Counted from the stretch's first letter, positions 1 through 6,197 are shown. The stretch: 9,693 nt of DNA from Bacillota bacterium (GCA_023395695.1 JAEWYJ010000302.1:1-9693), one strand, 5' to 3'. The notes: generated from the sequence alone by a model not told the origin. Program-made: numbers and translations.

Positions 1-290
1 GAGCTAATACACAGCCGGTGCAGTACTGCAAAGGGCAGACCGGGGTATTGCCAGTCGCCGTTCTCATAGCCCGCCCACTGCTCGCGGTTGAGCACAAAGG
101 CGCAAACAATTGCGCCGTCAAGCAGTCCCACGCGCATTTCACCGTTTGCAATATCCTGCTCTACAACCGCCCGCGTGGGGTAGACATCATCCCATTGGTC
201 AATGCCGGCAGCCTGCATCCGGCCGATGGCCTCGCGGTACATGCCGAATATTTCGGCCGCCTCCCGCGGCAGTGCTTTTTCAAATTCCAT
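1..290 (-). CDS. GNAT-family N-acetyltransferase, N-terminal part (cut by window edge)
   Basis: The frame is open from an ATG at 290 to the window edge, giving 96 codons with no stop. The protein begins MEFEKALPREAAEIF and contains GIDQWDDVYPT (about residues 29-39), a GEMRVGLLDGAIVCAFVLN stretch (50-68) and WQYPGLPFAVLHRLCIS at the cut end (80-96). These match the N-terminal half of a common Firmicutes GNAT group, where a Q-W-x-x-x-Y-P segment follows helix 1-2 and an LHRLC(I/V) beta-strand leads into the acetyl-CoA binding loop. That loop lies outside the window, so acetyl-CoA binding residues cannot be checked. The acceptor substrate is unknown. The start fits the family N-terminus and is preceded closely by AAAGG. 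It is divergent from birA and has its own predicted promoter. Confidence 0.8.
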   Translation of the reverse strand, partial: MEFEKALPREAAEIFGMYREAIGRMQAAGIDQWDDVYPTRAVVEQDIANGEMRVGLLDGAIVCAFVLNREQWAGYENGDWQYPGLPFAVLHRLCIS

Positions 291-326
291 ACCTTTACCC
301 GCTTTCTGTAATGGATTGATGCTATT

Positions 327-355
327 ATTATGGCACAAAACAGCCAATGCGGCAA
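327..355 (-). promoter_or_regulatory. Predicted sigma-A promoter of the GNAT gene
   Basis: Reading the minus strand, a -35 TTGCCG (350-355) is followed by a 17-bp spacer and a -10 CATAAT (327-332), about 37 bp upstream of the ATG at 290. Matches to consensus are 4/6 and 5/6. This is sequence match only. Confidence 0.45.
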
Positions 356-392
356 GCAAAGCGGTACAGGATTTTGAAGTTCAGGCTAAGGT

Positions 393-422
393 CGTCAACC
401 TAAGGCGTTGCTTTAGTTGACG
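393..422 (+). promoter_or_regulatory. Predicted BirA operator upstream of birA
   Basis: A 30-bp dyad: CGTCAACC (393-400), 14-bp spacer, AGTTGACG (415-422). The arms pair at 7 of 8 positions. The half-sites, spacer length and total length match the dyad in front of bioY (2078-2107). Its last six bases, TTGACG, are the -35 box of the birA promoter, so a bound dimer should block RNA polymerase. Known BirA operators are similar inverted repeats built on a TGT(T/A)AACC-like half-site with a 14-16 bp spacer. Assignment as a BirA autoregulatory site is an inference from this similarity. The dyad could also fold as a hairpin, but it lies upstream of the predicted transcription start. Confidence 0.65.
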
Positions 423-445
423 AGCTTTGTCAAACCCAGTATAAT
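417..445 (+). promoter_or_regulatory. Predicted sigma-A promoter of birA
   Basis: -35 TTGACG (417-422), 17-bp spacer, -10 TATAAT (440-445). Transcription should begin near 452, giving a 5' UTR of about 38 nt before the birA ATG at 490. The -35 box is embedded in the inverted repeat 393-422. Confidence 0.75.
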
Positions 446-489
446 CAACGGTATACAAAATAGAATTATTAGCAAAAGGGGGCCGTGGC

Positions 490-1509
490 ATGTCGGTTAA
501 AAAAGCGGTGCTGGCTATGCTGGAGACAAACCGCGCACAGGATATTTCGGGTGAGCAGATGGCGCAGGAGCTGGGTGTCTCGCGCGCGGCGGTGTGGAAG
601 GCGATCAATGGGCTCAAGGCGCAGGGCTACCCCATTTCGGCAATAACCAACCGCGGCTACCGGCTGGAGGCGCAGTCCGACCTGCTTTCGGCCGAGGGGA
701 TTCGTCCTTATGTCCTGCCGCAGCTCAAGGACGGCGATATCTTTGTTTTTGAGACGATAGATTCCACCAATCTGGAGGCTAAGCGTCGCGCCATGCTGGG
801 TGGCGGGCATTTTACCGCCATTGTGGCCGACCAGCAAACGTTGGGGCGCGGCCGGTTTGGGCGCAGCTTTTTTTCGCCGCCGGGCTGCGGCATCTATATG
901 AGCTTGCTGCTCAGGCCGACGCCGCAGCAGCTTTCTGACGCAACGCTGCTTACCACAGCGGCGGCGGTGGCGGTGTGCCGCGCCATTGAAGCGCTGACGC
1001 CCCTGCGTCCGCAGATTAAGTGGGTCAACGATATTTATTTAAACGGCAAAAAGCTCTGCGGCATTCTGACCGAAGCGGTTACCGATCTTGAAAGCGGTGC
1101 GATTGAGAGCGTCGTTATCGGCCTGGGAATCAATTTTAAGCAGTCTGAAACAGCGCTCCCTGACGAGGTGGCGGCGGTGGCCGGCACGCTGTTTGGCGCA
1201 CAGCCGCCCACCCTTGCACGCAACCGTCTGGCAGCTGAGATTATAAACCAATTGTTTGCGTTGTGGGATACGCTTGCTACCCGCGCTTTTTTAGCCGATT
1301 ACCGCAGCCGCTCCATGCTGCTTGGGCAGGAGATTGTCTATGCGCGCGGGGAAGAAAAATATGCCGCCACCGCCGAAGAAATCGACGATGACGGCGCGCT
1401 GGTGGTCAGAATGCCAAACGGGGAGCGGGTAGCGCTGCGCTCGGGTGAGGTCAGCGTCCGGCCTGCTAGTGCAGCGTCAACCCTGCCGTTTGCAGGCGGG
1501 TGCGGATGA
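490..1509 (+). CDS. birA: BirA: biotin-[acetyl-CoA carboxylase] ligase / biotin repressor
   Basis: This bifunctional cytosolic protein makes biotinyl-5'-AMP, transfers biotin to a lysine of biotin carrier proteins, and as the loaded dimer represses biotin genes. Of its 339 residues, 1-60 form a winged helix-turn-helix (MAQELGVSRAAVWKAINGLK at 24-43, then the wing ending ITNRGYRLE). The catalytic domain carries the biotin-binding GRGRFGR (119-125), KWVND (177-181) and KKLCGILTE (187-195). A C-terminal SH3-like domain spans about 278-323. The N-terminal HTH makes it the regulatory class of ligase. The ATG at 490 follows AAAAGGGGG with a 7-nt gap. The last 14 residues (326-339) extend past the usual ...GEVSVR end and are encoded within the region overlapping the 3' end of bioY. 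A BirA-like operator overlaps its own promoter. Confidence 0.95.
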   Translation: MSVKKAVLAMLETNRAQDISGEQMAQELGVSRAAVWKAINGLKAQGYPISAITNRGYRLEAQSDLLSAEGIRPYVLPQLKDGDIFVFETIDSTNLEAKRRAMLGGGHFTAIVADQQTLGRGRFGRSFFSPPGCGIYMSLLLRPTPQQLSDATLLTTAAAVAVCRAIEALTPLRPQIKWVNDIYLNGKKLCGILTEAVTDLESGAIESVVIGLGINFKQSETALPDEVAAVAGTLFGAQPPTLARNRLAAEIINQLFALWDTLATRAFLADYRSRSMLLGQEIVYARGEEKYAATAEEIDDDGALVVRMPNGERVALRSGEVSVRPASAASTLPFAGGCG

Positions 1510-2020
1510 CCGGGGCGACCGAAACAGCGACCGCGGCCTTGAGCATATCGCCGGGGATAAAAGGGATGACCCCCGCGGCGAGCGCCTCGGCAAAGGTGCG
1601 GCCCAACAGATGCCCAAGCCAGAGCGTCCCGATAAAATAACAGCAGGCGGTGCCAAGCACAATACCTGCCGCGTGGACAAGCCGACGGCCGGGGAAGTAC
1701 TTGATGGCAAGCCCCTCAAGCAGGATGATGAAAAAATAGCCCAGCATATAGCCGCCGGTGGGGCCAAGCAGCTTTGGCAGCCCCCCCGTATAGCCTGAAA
1801 AAACCGGCAGGCCGATGCTGCCCAGCAGAATGTAGAGCAGGCAGCACAGCGCAGACCTGCGGGTGCCGAGCAAATAGGGGTAAAAGTAGATGACCAGCGT
1901 TCCCAGCGAGATGGGCACCAGCCCAGGCAGCGGAACAGAGAGCGGGCCCAGCGCGCACATAACGGCAGTCATCAGGCCCATAAAGGTCAGCTCGCGGGTG
2001 GAAATTCTGTTTTCAATCAT
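1466..2020 (-). CDS. bioY: BioY: biotin ECF transporter S component
   Basis: Integral membrane substrate-binding subunit for biotin uptake, working with the shared ECF module (EcfA, EcfA', EcfT), which is not in this window. The 184-residue protein is strongly hydrophobic with about six membrane helices. It has the BioY signature GLPVFSGYTGGLPKLLGPTGGY (residues 70-91, with the F-x-G-x-x-G-G and G-P-T-G-G-Y elements) and IPFIPGDMLKA near the C-terminus (152-162). The start at 2020 is chosen because AAAGG (2029-2033) sits 8 nt upstream and a full promoter lies behind it; the longer frame starting at 2083 would begin inside the -35 box. The 3' end overlaps that of birA by 44 bp, tail to tail. 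No biotin synthesis genes are visible nearby, so this locus itself supports salvage only. Confidence 0.93.
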   Translation of the reverse strand: MIENRISTRELTFMGLMTAVMCALGPLSVPLPGLVPISLGTLVIYFYPYLLGTRRSALCCLLYILLGSIGLPVFSGYTGGLPKLLGPTGGYMLGYFFIILLEGLAIKYFPGRRLVHAAGIVLGTACCYFIGTLWLGHLLGRTFAEALAAGVIPFIPGDMLKAAVAVSVAPVIRTRLQTAGLTLH

Positions 2021-2054
2021 GGTATCATCCTTTGCGTTGTATTTTCTGATTGGC

Positions 2055-2083
2055 AGTATACGACAATCATCACGTAATGTCAA
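2055..2083 (-). promoter_or_regulatory. Predicted sigma-A promoter of bioY
   Basis: On the minus strand a perfect -35 TTGACA (2078-2083) is followed by a 17-bp spacer and -10 TATACT (2055-2060). The start would lie near 2048, leaving a UTR of about 28 nt. The -35 box lies inside the predicted BirA operator. Confidence 0.8.
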
Positions 2084-2107
2084 CCTTTTATTATAATTTG
2101 GTTTACA
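2078..2107 (-). promoter_or_regulatory. Predicted BirA operator upstream of bioY
   Basis: Plus-strand view: TGTCAACC (2078-2085), a 14-bp AT-only spacer, GGTTTACA (2100-2107); 7 of 8 positions are symmetric. Read in the bioY direction it is TGTAAACC-N14-GGTTGACA, ending exactly with the -35 hexamer. This is the typical place and shape of BirA operators in front of bioY in Firmicutes. Biotin-loaded BirA is expected to repress uptake when biotin is plentiful. Confidence 0.78.
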
Positions 2108-2114
2108 ATTGGGA

Positions 2115-2163
2115 TAAAATAAAGCTGCACAGGCGTTAAAAGCGCCTGTGCAGCTTTATTTTA
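2115..2163. terminator. Perfect 21-bp hairpin, probable bidirectional intrinsic terminator
   Basis: Arms 2115-2135 and 2143-2163 are perfect reverse complements with a 7-nt loop (TTAAAAG). The GC-rich core (GCTGCACAGGCG / CGCCTGTGCAGC) is flanked by A/T tracts that give CTTTATTTTA after the stem on both strands, as in bidirectional terminators. It lies between the divergent bioY promoter and the promoter at 2203. No gene ends near it, so on the plus strand the only candidate transcript is read-through from birA across bioY. It may equally act as an insulator. Confidence 0.7.
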
Positions 2164-2202
2164 CAACGTTATCATACCACAAAAGGGAGTAAAATTCAAG
2201 AC

Positions 2203-2231
2203 TTGTAATTGACCGCTCCGGTGCATATGAT
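2203..2231 (+). promoter_or_regulatory. Predicted sigma-A promoter of the two-gene hypothetical operon
   Basis: -35 TTGTAA (2203-2208), 17-bp spacer, -10 TATGAT (2226-2231), matching 4/6 and 5/6. The start would be near 2238, about 40 nt ahead of the ATG at 2279. Confidence 0.5.
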
Positions 2232-2278
2232 AGAGTCATCTAAAAACAGGGCACATGATTGGAAAGGAGTGCAGAAAC

Positions 2279-2782
2279 ATGAATGAACGGCAGGCGCTGT
2301 CGCTGATGGAAATGCAAAAAACACAGGCAATGGCACAGCTTGACGATTGTAACCATTTGACAGGCCGATATGGGCTTACGCTGTCCTCGACGCAGATTAC
2401 CGGCCTCGTCGCACAGCGGTTTGAGGTGCTGCAGAGCACCGGGCGGATTGAATTTGGCGCCGGTGTGCTCCCAAAGCTTATAGAAGCGTTCTGCGACTCG
2501 GTTTATATTACACAGGAAAATTACGAGGAAACGCTCGCAACGCTTCAGGAGCTGTTTTATTACTATAAAAACGAATCGCTCGACACGATAGCCGATGACG
2601 AGCTGATTGAATTTATGCGCAGTAATTTTGACGGGCCTTGTCAGGGCGCACTTGATTATTTGAGCGACACCTCGCTGGAGGCGCTTTGCCGCAATGCCAG
2701 ATACGCAAAAAACGGCGTTTTGCGCACGGAGGAGGATGCGGACGAGGCGCTGGATGCGGATGGCTGGGACGAGGCTTACTAA
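2279..2782 (+). CDS. Uncharacterised protein, 167 aa (DUF6323-like)
   Basis: Function not recognised. The ATG at 2279 follows AAAGGAG with good spacing; an in-frame ATG at 2255 lies upstream of this site and is less likely. The protein is soluble, mostly helical and acidic at its end (EEDADEALDADGWDEAY, 151-167), with no signal peptide or membrane segment. Visible landmarks are a conserved-looking YGLTLSSTQITGLVAQRFEVL (31-51), GRIEFGAGVLPKLIEAFCDS (55-74) and a QELFYYYKNES element (90-100). From memory it resembles the clostridial family DUF6323, which I recall lying beside DUF6179 proteins; that is a recollection, not a search. It is the first gene of an operon: the next ATG is 21 bp after its stop. 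Confidence 0.8.
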   Translation: MNERQALSLMEMQKTQAMAQLDDCNHLTGRYGLTLSSTQITGLVAQRFEVLQSTGRIEFGAGVLPKLIEAFCDSVYITQENYEETLATLQELFYYYKNESLDTIADDELIEFMRSNFDGPCQGALDYLSDTSLEALCRNARYAKNGVLRTEEDADEALDADGWDEAY

Positions 2783-2803
2783 CGGCGGAGAGGAGTGCGT
2801 CAA

Positions 2804-3706
2804 ATGCAGGAAAACGACCAATTGATGCCGATCTTTGCACCGTCGCAAAATCCGCCGTCAAACAGCGTTGACTCAAACAACGGCTATGACGCGGCGCTGC
2901 TCCGGCTGCTGGCTGCGCGCACCGAACGGTATACAATGGGCGAGAGCAGCTCGGTGACGGTTGAAATGGCACAGGCGCTGCTTGAATCGATACGCTACAC
3001 GCTGGCGCTTGGTTGTGAGGCGCAGGGCGGGGGACCTGCCGCATCGCCGCTGCCCGCGCTGCTGCTGGCGGGCCAGGCAGAGGCCGAACGTCGCATCCAA
3101 GCCGGAAAAACGCTGCTGCTGCGCGCAAAGGCGCTGCTCTCGGATATTGACGACGCTGCGCTGCAAGAAACGCTGGCCGAGCTGGGGCAGTTTTTCAGAC
3201 GGTACGACCTGTGGTTCTTTGCCCACGATATCCCCTGTGCGATCGATTATATTCCCGACAACCCCGTTTCGGAGCGCTTGCAGGGCGTCGACTATGTCAA
3301 CGCCTATCTCCGGACGCTGCTGGCCGAGGGGCGGGCGGTACCGCTACGCCGCAAGCAGGAGGAGGCGCGCTTAAACGCGCTGCTGGCGCAGTCCGACCTG
3401 CAGTACACCGACGGGGAGGCGGCGCAGGACGACGCGCTGCGGGCGCTGATTGAGAAGCTTCAGGACTGCCGTGGGCCCGGTGAGCGGGCGGCGCTGGTCA
3501 AAGCGTCGGTGCGCAGCCTGCGCGATATGGTCGAGATTCTGGACGTTTGCTTCTGGGGCGAGGAAGGCGCGGCACTTTTTGCACTGATGGGCAGGGCGGA
3601 GCTGGCGCTGCTGCATCGCTTTGCGCAAAGCAGACCGAAAGAAAAGTGCTCGCCCACCGGATGGGAGCGTGCGCTGGTGGATTATAGCCACACCATTCAG
3701 GCGTGA
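2804..3706 (+). CDS. Uncharacterised protein, 300 aa (DUF6179-like)
   Basis: Function not recognised. The ATG at 2804 is preceded by GGAGAGGAG (2787-2795) with 8-nt spacing; a GTG at 2795 overlaps this site and is rejected. The protein is soluble and largely helical. It has GYDAALLRLLAARTERYTMG (27-46), a low-complexity Gly/Ala/Pro linker near 74-90, and a striking aromatic core FFRRYDLWFFAHDIPCAIDY (130-149) followed by GVDYVNAYLRTLLAEGRAVP (161-180). I associate this core with the clostridial family DUF6179, at low to moderate confidence. Its tight linkage to the preceding gene implies a joint role, perhaps as a complex. A terminator begins 3 bp after the stop. Confidence 0.8.
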   Translation: MQENDQLMPIFAPSQNPPSNSVDSNNGYDAALLRLLAARTERYTMGESSSVTVEMAQALLESIRYTLALGCEAQGGGPAASPLPALLLAGQAEAERRIQAGKTLLLRAKALLSDIDDAALQETLAELGQFFRRYDLWFFAHDIPCAIDYIPDNPVSERLQGVDYVNAYLRTLLAEGRAVPLRRKQEEARLNALLAQSDLQYTDGEAAQDDALRALIEKLQDCRGPGERAALVKASVRSLRDMVEILDVCFWGEEGAALFALMGRAELALLHRFAQSRPKEKCSPTGWERALVDYSHTIQA

Positions 3707-3708
3707 GC

Positions 3709-3732
3709 ACAGGCTTTTGACAAGCCTGTTTT
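3709..3732 (+). terminator. Intrinsic terminator of the two-gene operon
   Basis: ACAGGCTT (3709-3716) pairs perfectly with AAGCCTGT (3722-3729) across a 5-nt loop and ends in TTTT. Flanking GCAC/GTGC (3707-3710 and 3733-3736) could extend the pairing slightly. It starts 3 bp after the stop codon at 3706. Confidence 0.7.
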
Positions 3733-3991
3733 GTGCGCCGCGGGGCACAGGACGCAGGTGGGACAGCGCCCGGCGTGGGCATAACACGGCGGTGCGGAAA
3801 ACCGGGCGGCAGGATAGGACGGTTTTGAAGTGAGTCGCTACATTGTAAAACGAAATGCGACAGAAAAAGAAAAGGCCCAAAGCCGCCAAAACGTGTAAAA
3901 TAGCGTTCACTACAACAACATTCACACGAAGAAGACAGCAATGAGCCATCACCATTCACATTAATTGAACACGGAAAGATAGAAGGCCGGC
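3733..3991. other. Intergenic stretch between tail-to-tail operons, no gene recognised
   Basis: About 260 bp between the terminator of the upstream operon and the end of the patatin-like gene. The left part is GC-rich and the right part A-rich on the plus strand. Only very short frames occur: a 22-codon GTG frame at 3830-3898 and a 29-codon ATG frame near 3855. Neither has a ribosome binding site or a recognisable product. I see no clear terminator for the minus-strand patatin gene here. Confidence 0.5.
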
Positions 3992-4846
3992 TTAAACCGC
4001 CGTCCCCGACAGAAACGCCTTTATTTTCTGCTCGGCGGCGACGGCGTCGTGGTAGCCCAGCTGCGCGGCGGCGCTTAAACGGCGCGGTTCCTTCTCAAAC
4101 CGGCCAATTTCCAGCGGCTTTTCCGGCGAGAGGACGAGGACACGGCCCTCTTTTTCAAGCGCGCACAGGTCCTCAAGCGTGCGGTTGTAAATAAGATAGC
4201 GCCGGTCGAGCAGCTCAATCAGCGCGGGGTATTGCCGGTACAGAGTGCGGTAGAACGGGCGCAGGCGCTCAGGGCTTTTGCGGTATGCGCGGTCGCGGGT
4301 TAAGACTACCACAAGGCGGTCGCAGCCGTCGGCCAGCGCTTTTTTAAACGGGATGGGGTCGGCGGTACCGCCGTCAAGGTACTGCTTGCCGCGGAAAGCG
4401 ACCATGGGAGAAAAGCCGGGAATCGAAGAGGAAGCGCACAGCGCGGTCGAGTCGTGGTCAAGCGCTTCTTTGGTAAAATAGTCGGGACGGCCAAGGTGAA
4501 CGTCGGTAACCCCGACGACAAACTCGGTGGGGCTTTGTAAAAACGCCTCGTAATCAAAAGGATCCAGCTCGTTTGGCACCGTTTGGAACAAAAAGTTCAT
4601 GCCGAACAGCGAGCGCTCATGGATAAGATTCGAAAGGCTGATGTAGCGCTTGTCAAGAATATGGCGGGTATTAATGCGGTAATTGCGGCCCTTTTGCCCT
4701 GCGACGTAAGAAACGCCATTGCAGGCGCCCGCCGACACACCGATAACATAATCAAAGGCGATGCCGGTATTTAAAAAGCGGTCGAGCACACCGATGGTGT
4801 ACATGCCGCGCATACCGCCACCCTCCAGAACCAGTCCGGTTTTCAT
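3992..4846 (-). CDS. Patatin-like phospholipase (RssA/YjjU-type serine hydrolase)
   Basis: Predicted lipid acyl hydrolase with a Ser-Asp dyad. In the 284-residue protein the oxyanion-hole glycine motif is GGGMRG (9-14), the nucleophile elbow GVSAG places Ser38 (36-40), and the catalytic Asp158 lies in LDGGTADPIPF (157-167). All expected catalytic elements are intact. SSIPGFSPMVAFRGKQYLDGG (140-160) matches the conserved region before the Asp. No signal peptide is visible, so it is probably cytosolic or membrane-peripheral; the substrate is unknown. The start at 4846 is chosen because AGGGAG lies 8 nt upstream and the protein then begins MKTGLVLEGGGMRG as in the family; the frame upstream to 4915 lacks family similarity. 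It follows gluQ on the same strand after an 87-bp AT-rich gap, so it may be co-transcribed or use its own promoter. Confidence 0.9.
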   Translation of the reverse strand: MKTGLVLEGGGMRGMYTIGVLDRFLNTGIAFDYVIGVSAGACNGVSYVAGQKGRNYRINTRHILDKRYISLSNLIHERSLFGMNFLFQTVPNELDPFDYEAFLQSPTEFVVGVTDVHLGRPDYFTKEALDHDSTALCASSSIPGFSPMVAFRGKQYLDGGTADPIPFKKALADGCDRLVVVLTRDRAYRKSPERLRPFYRTLYRQYPALIELLDRRYLIYNRTLEDLCALEKEGRVLVLSPEKPLEIGRFEKEPRRLSAAAQLGYHDAVAAEQKIKAFLSGTAV

Positions 4847-4933
4847 TAAAACATCTCCCTGCGGTTTAAAATGGATAAATATACCGATGTTTTTATGATA
4901 GCACATTTTTAACAAAATAGCAGCTTGAATTTA

Positions 4934-5893
4934 TTAAATTTGCCCTTGGAACAGGGTGGGCGGCACCACAATATCCGCTCTGGGCAATGCATCCCAGGCA
5001 AAATACGCCACCAGCTCCTGCGCCGTTGCCGGCTCCGGCCGGTCTGTCAGCCCGGCCAGAAAGGCCAGCCGCCCCAAAAGCCCGGGCGCGGTAAAGCGTT
5101 GCCGCAGCAGACCCATATCCATGTCCCGGTCCCGCTTTGAAAGCCGTCTGCCGTCGGCAGAGAGCAGCAGCGGCAAATGCCCGAACGCGGGCGGCGCAAA
5201 GTCCAGCGCGCGGTATAAAAACAACTGGCGCGGGGTAGAATCAAGAAGATCACGCCCGCGCACCACCTCGGTGACGCCCATCAGCGCGTCGTCAATCACA
5301 ACGGCCAGCTGGTAGGCAAAAACACCGTCGGAACGGCGGACAATAAAATCGCCGCAGTCGGCGCGTAAATTCTCTGAGAAGACGCAGCCGCTTTTATCCA
5401 AAAAAGAGAAGTGTTCGTCCGGCACCGCAACACGCAGGGCAGGGCGGCGGTTGTTCACCAGTGCGGCCCGCTGCGCGTCGCTTAAATGCCGGCAGTGCCC
5501 GCCGTACAGCAGCCGCCCGTCGGAACGGTGCGGCGCCGAAGCGGCATGCAGCTCGTCCCGGCTGCAAAAGCAGGGGTAAAGCGGTGCATGCCGGGCAAGC
5601 CGGTCAAGCAGTCGGGCGTAAATGTCGCCGCGCCGGCTTTGGCAATAGGGCGCGTGCGGGCCGGGGGCGTCAATACCGCCCTCGTCCCATAAAAGCCCCA
5701 GCCAGCGCAGGTCGTCCTCCAGCTGCTCGGCGTAGACCCTGCGGCAGCGCGCGGGGTCCAGGTCCTCTATACGCAGCAGCAGGCTGCCGTTTTGCCGCCT
5801 GACCGACAGCCAAGCCAGCAGTGCGCAGAAAATATTGCCCAGATGCATTCTGCCGCTGGGGCTGGGGGCAAATCTGCCCTTAACCTGTGCCAT
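4934..5893 (-). CDS. gluQ: GluQ: glutamyl-Q tRNA(Asp) synthetase
   Basis: A short paralogue of glutamyl-tRNA synthetase that activates glutamate and attaches it to the queuosine base at position 34 of tRNA(Asp). The 319-residue protein has only the catalytic half of a GluRS: FAPSPSGRMHLGN (8-20, HIGH-like MHLGN), RIEDLDPAR (41-49), a GluQRS-type zinc site C108-x-C110 ... Y130-x3-C134, VVIDDALMGVTEVVRGRDLL (198-217), and a KMSKS-like RLSKR (250-254). It lacks the C-terminal anticodon-binding domain, which separates it from true GltX. The ATG at 5893 follows GAAGGGAG with 9-nt spacing. Presence of gluQ implies that the organism makes or salvages queuosine. It is the first gene of the minus-strand pair with the patatin-like gene. 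Confidence 0.92.
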   Translation of the reverse strand: MAQVKGRFAPSPSGRMHLGNIFCALLAWLSVRRQNGSLLLRIEDLDPARCRRVYAEQLEDDLRWLGLLWDEGGIDAPGPHAPYCQSRRGDIYARLLDRLARHAPLYPCFCSRDELHAASAPHRSDGRLLYGGHCRHLSDAQRAALVNNRRPALRVAVPDEHFSFLDKSGCVFSENLRADCGDFIVRRSDGVFAYQLAVVIDDALMGVTEVVRGRDLLDSTPRQLFLYRALDFAPPAFGHLPLLLSADGRRLSKRDRDMDMGLLRQRFTAPGLLGRLAFLAGLTDRPEPATAQELVAYFAWDALPRADIVVPPTLFQGQI

Positions 5894-6197
5894 GCGCGTG
5901 CGCTCCCTTCGGGTGGATTGCTTCTATTTTAAGATTGCGCCCCGGTTGTGTCAAGGCCGCCTGTCGCGCAAGCCTGTACGGTTACATTTTTACATTTTCT
6001 GGCGGGACTATCTTGGTCGAACCGCCAGAAAGCCCAGACGTCCCGGCGACCTTTTTACGCCCGGCGGTGTTGGCGTTTTAGGGCATGCCTGCCTGCATCG
6101 TCTGCCTTGCGGCGCAAAGGTGTGCGCCAATTCGCCATCGTCCGTCAGGCCGGTGGTCTATAACGACTGATTTTGCCGCTTTTTCGCCAAAAGTTTA
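5894..6197. other. GC-rich intergenic region with hairpins, no gene recognised
   Basis: About 300 bp upstream of both gluQ (minus) and the small protein gene (plus). Plus-strand open frames here run antisense out of gluQ and lack family resemblance or ribosome binding sites. Two perfect inverted repeats stand out: TTTCTGGCGG / CCGCCAGAAA (5996-6005 and 6022-6031, 16-nt loop) and GGCGCA / TGCGCC (6111-6116 and 6123-6128, 6-nt loop). Neither is followed by a T-run, so they are not obvious terminators. The region could hold an untranslated RNA or a decayed gene; I recognise neither. Confidence 0.4.

Noticed and set aside
2021..2083. Longer bioY reading frame starting at 2083
   Set aside because: It would start inside the -35 box and operator, lacks a ribosome binding site and adds 21 residues (MTLRDDCRILP...) not typical of BioY. 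The ATG at 2020 has AAAGG at 8-nt spacing.
3830..3898. 22-codon GTG-start frame (MSRYIVKRNATEKEK...)
   Set aside because: No ribosome binding site, very short, no recognisable family and no conserved context visible.
4953..4968. T-box-like string AGGGTGGGCGGCACCA on the plus strand
   Set aside because: It resembles the T-box antiterminator consensus only loosely, lies inside the antisense of the gluQ 3' coding end, and no plus-strand gene follows.
5461..5802. Long plus-strand Ala/Arg-rich frame antisense to gluQ
   Set aside because: A codon-bias shadow of gluQ: Ala/Arg/Gly-rich composition, no start signal, no domain.
5835..6170. 111-codon plus-strand frame running out of antisense gluQ
   Set aside because: Starts within gluQ antisense, has no ribosome binding site or family resemblance, and competing frames of similar length overlap it, as expected for GC-rich noncoding DNA.
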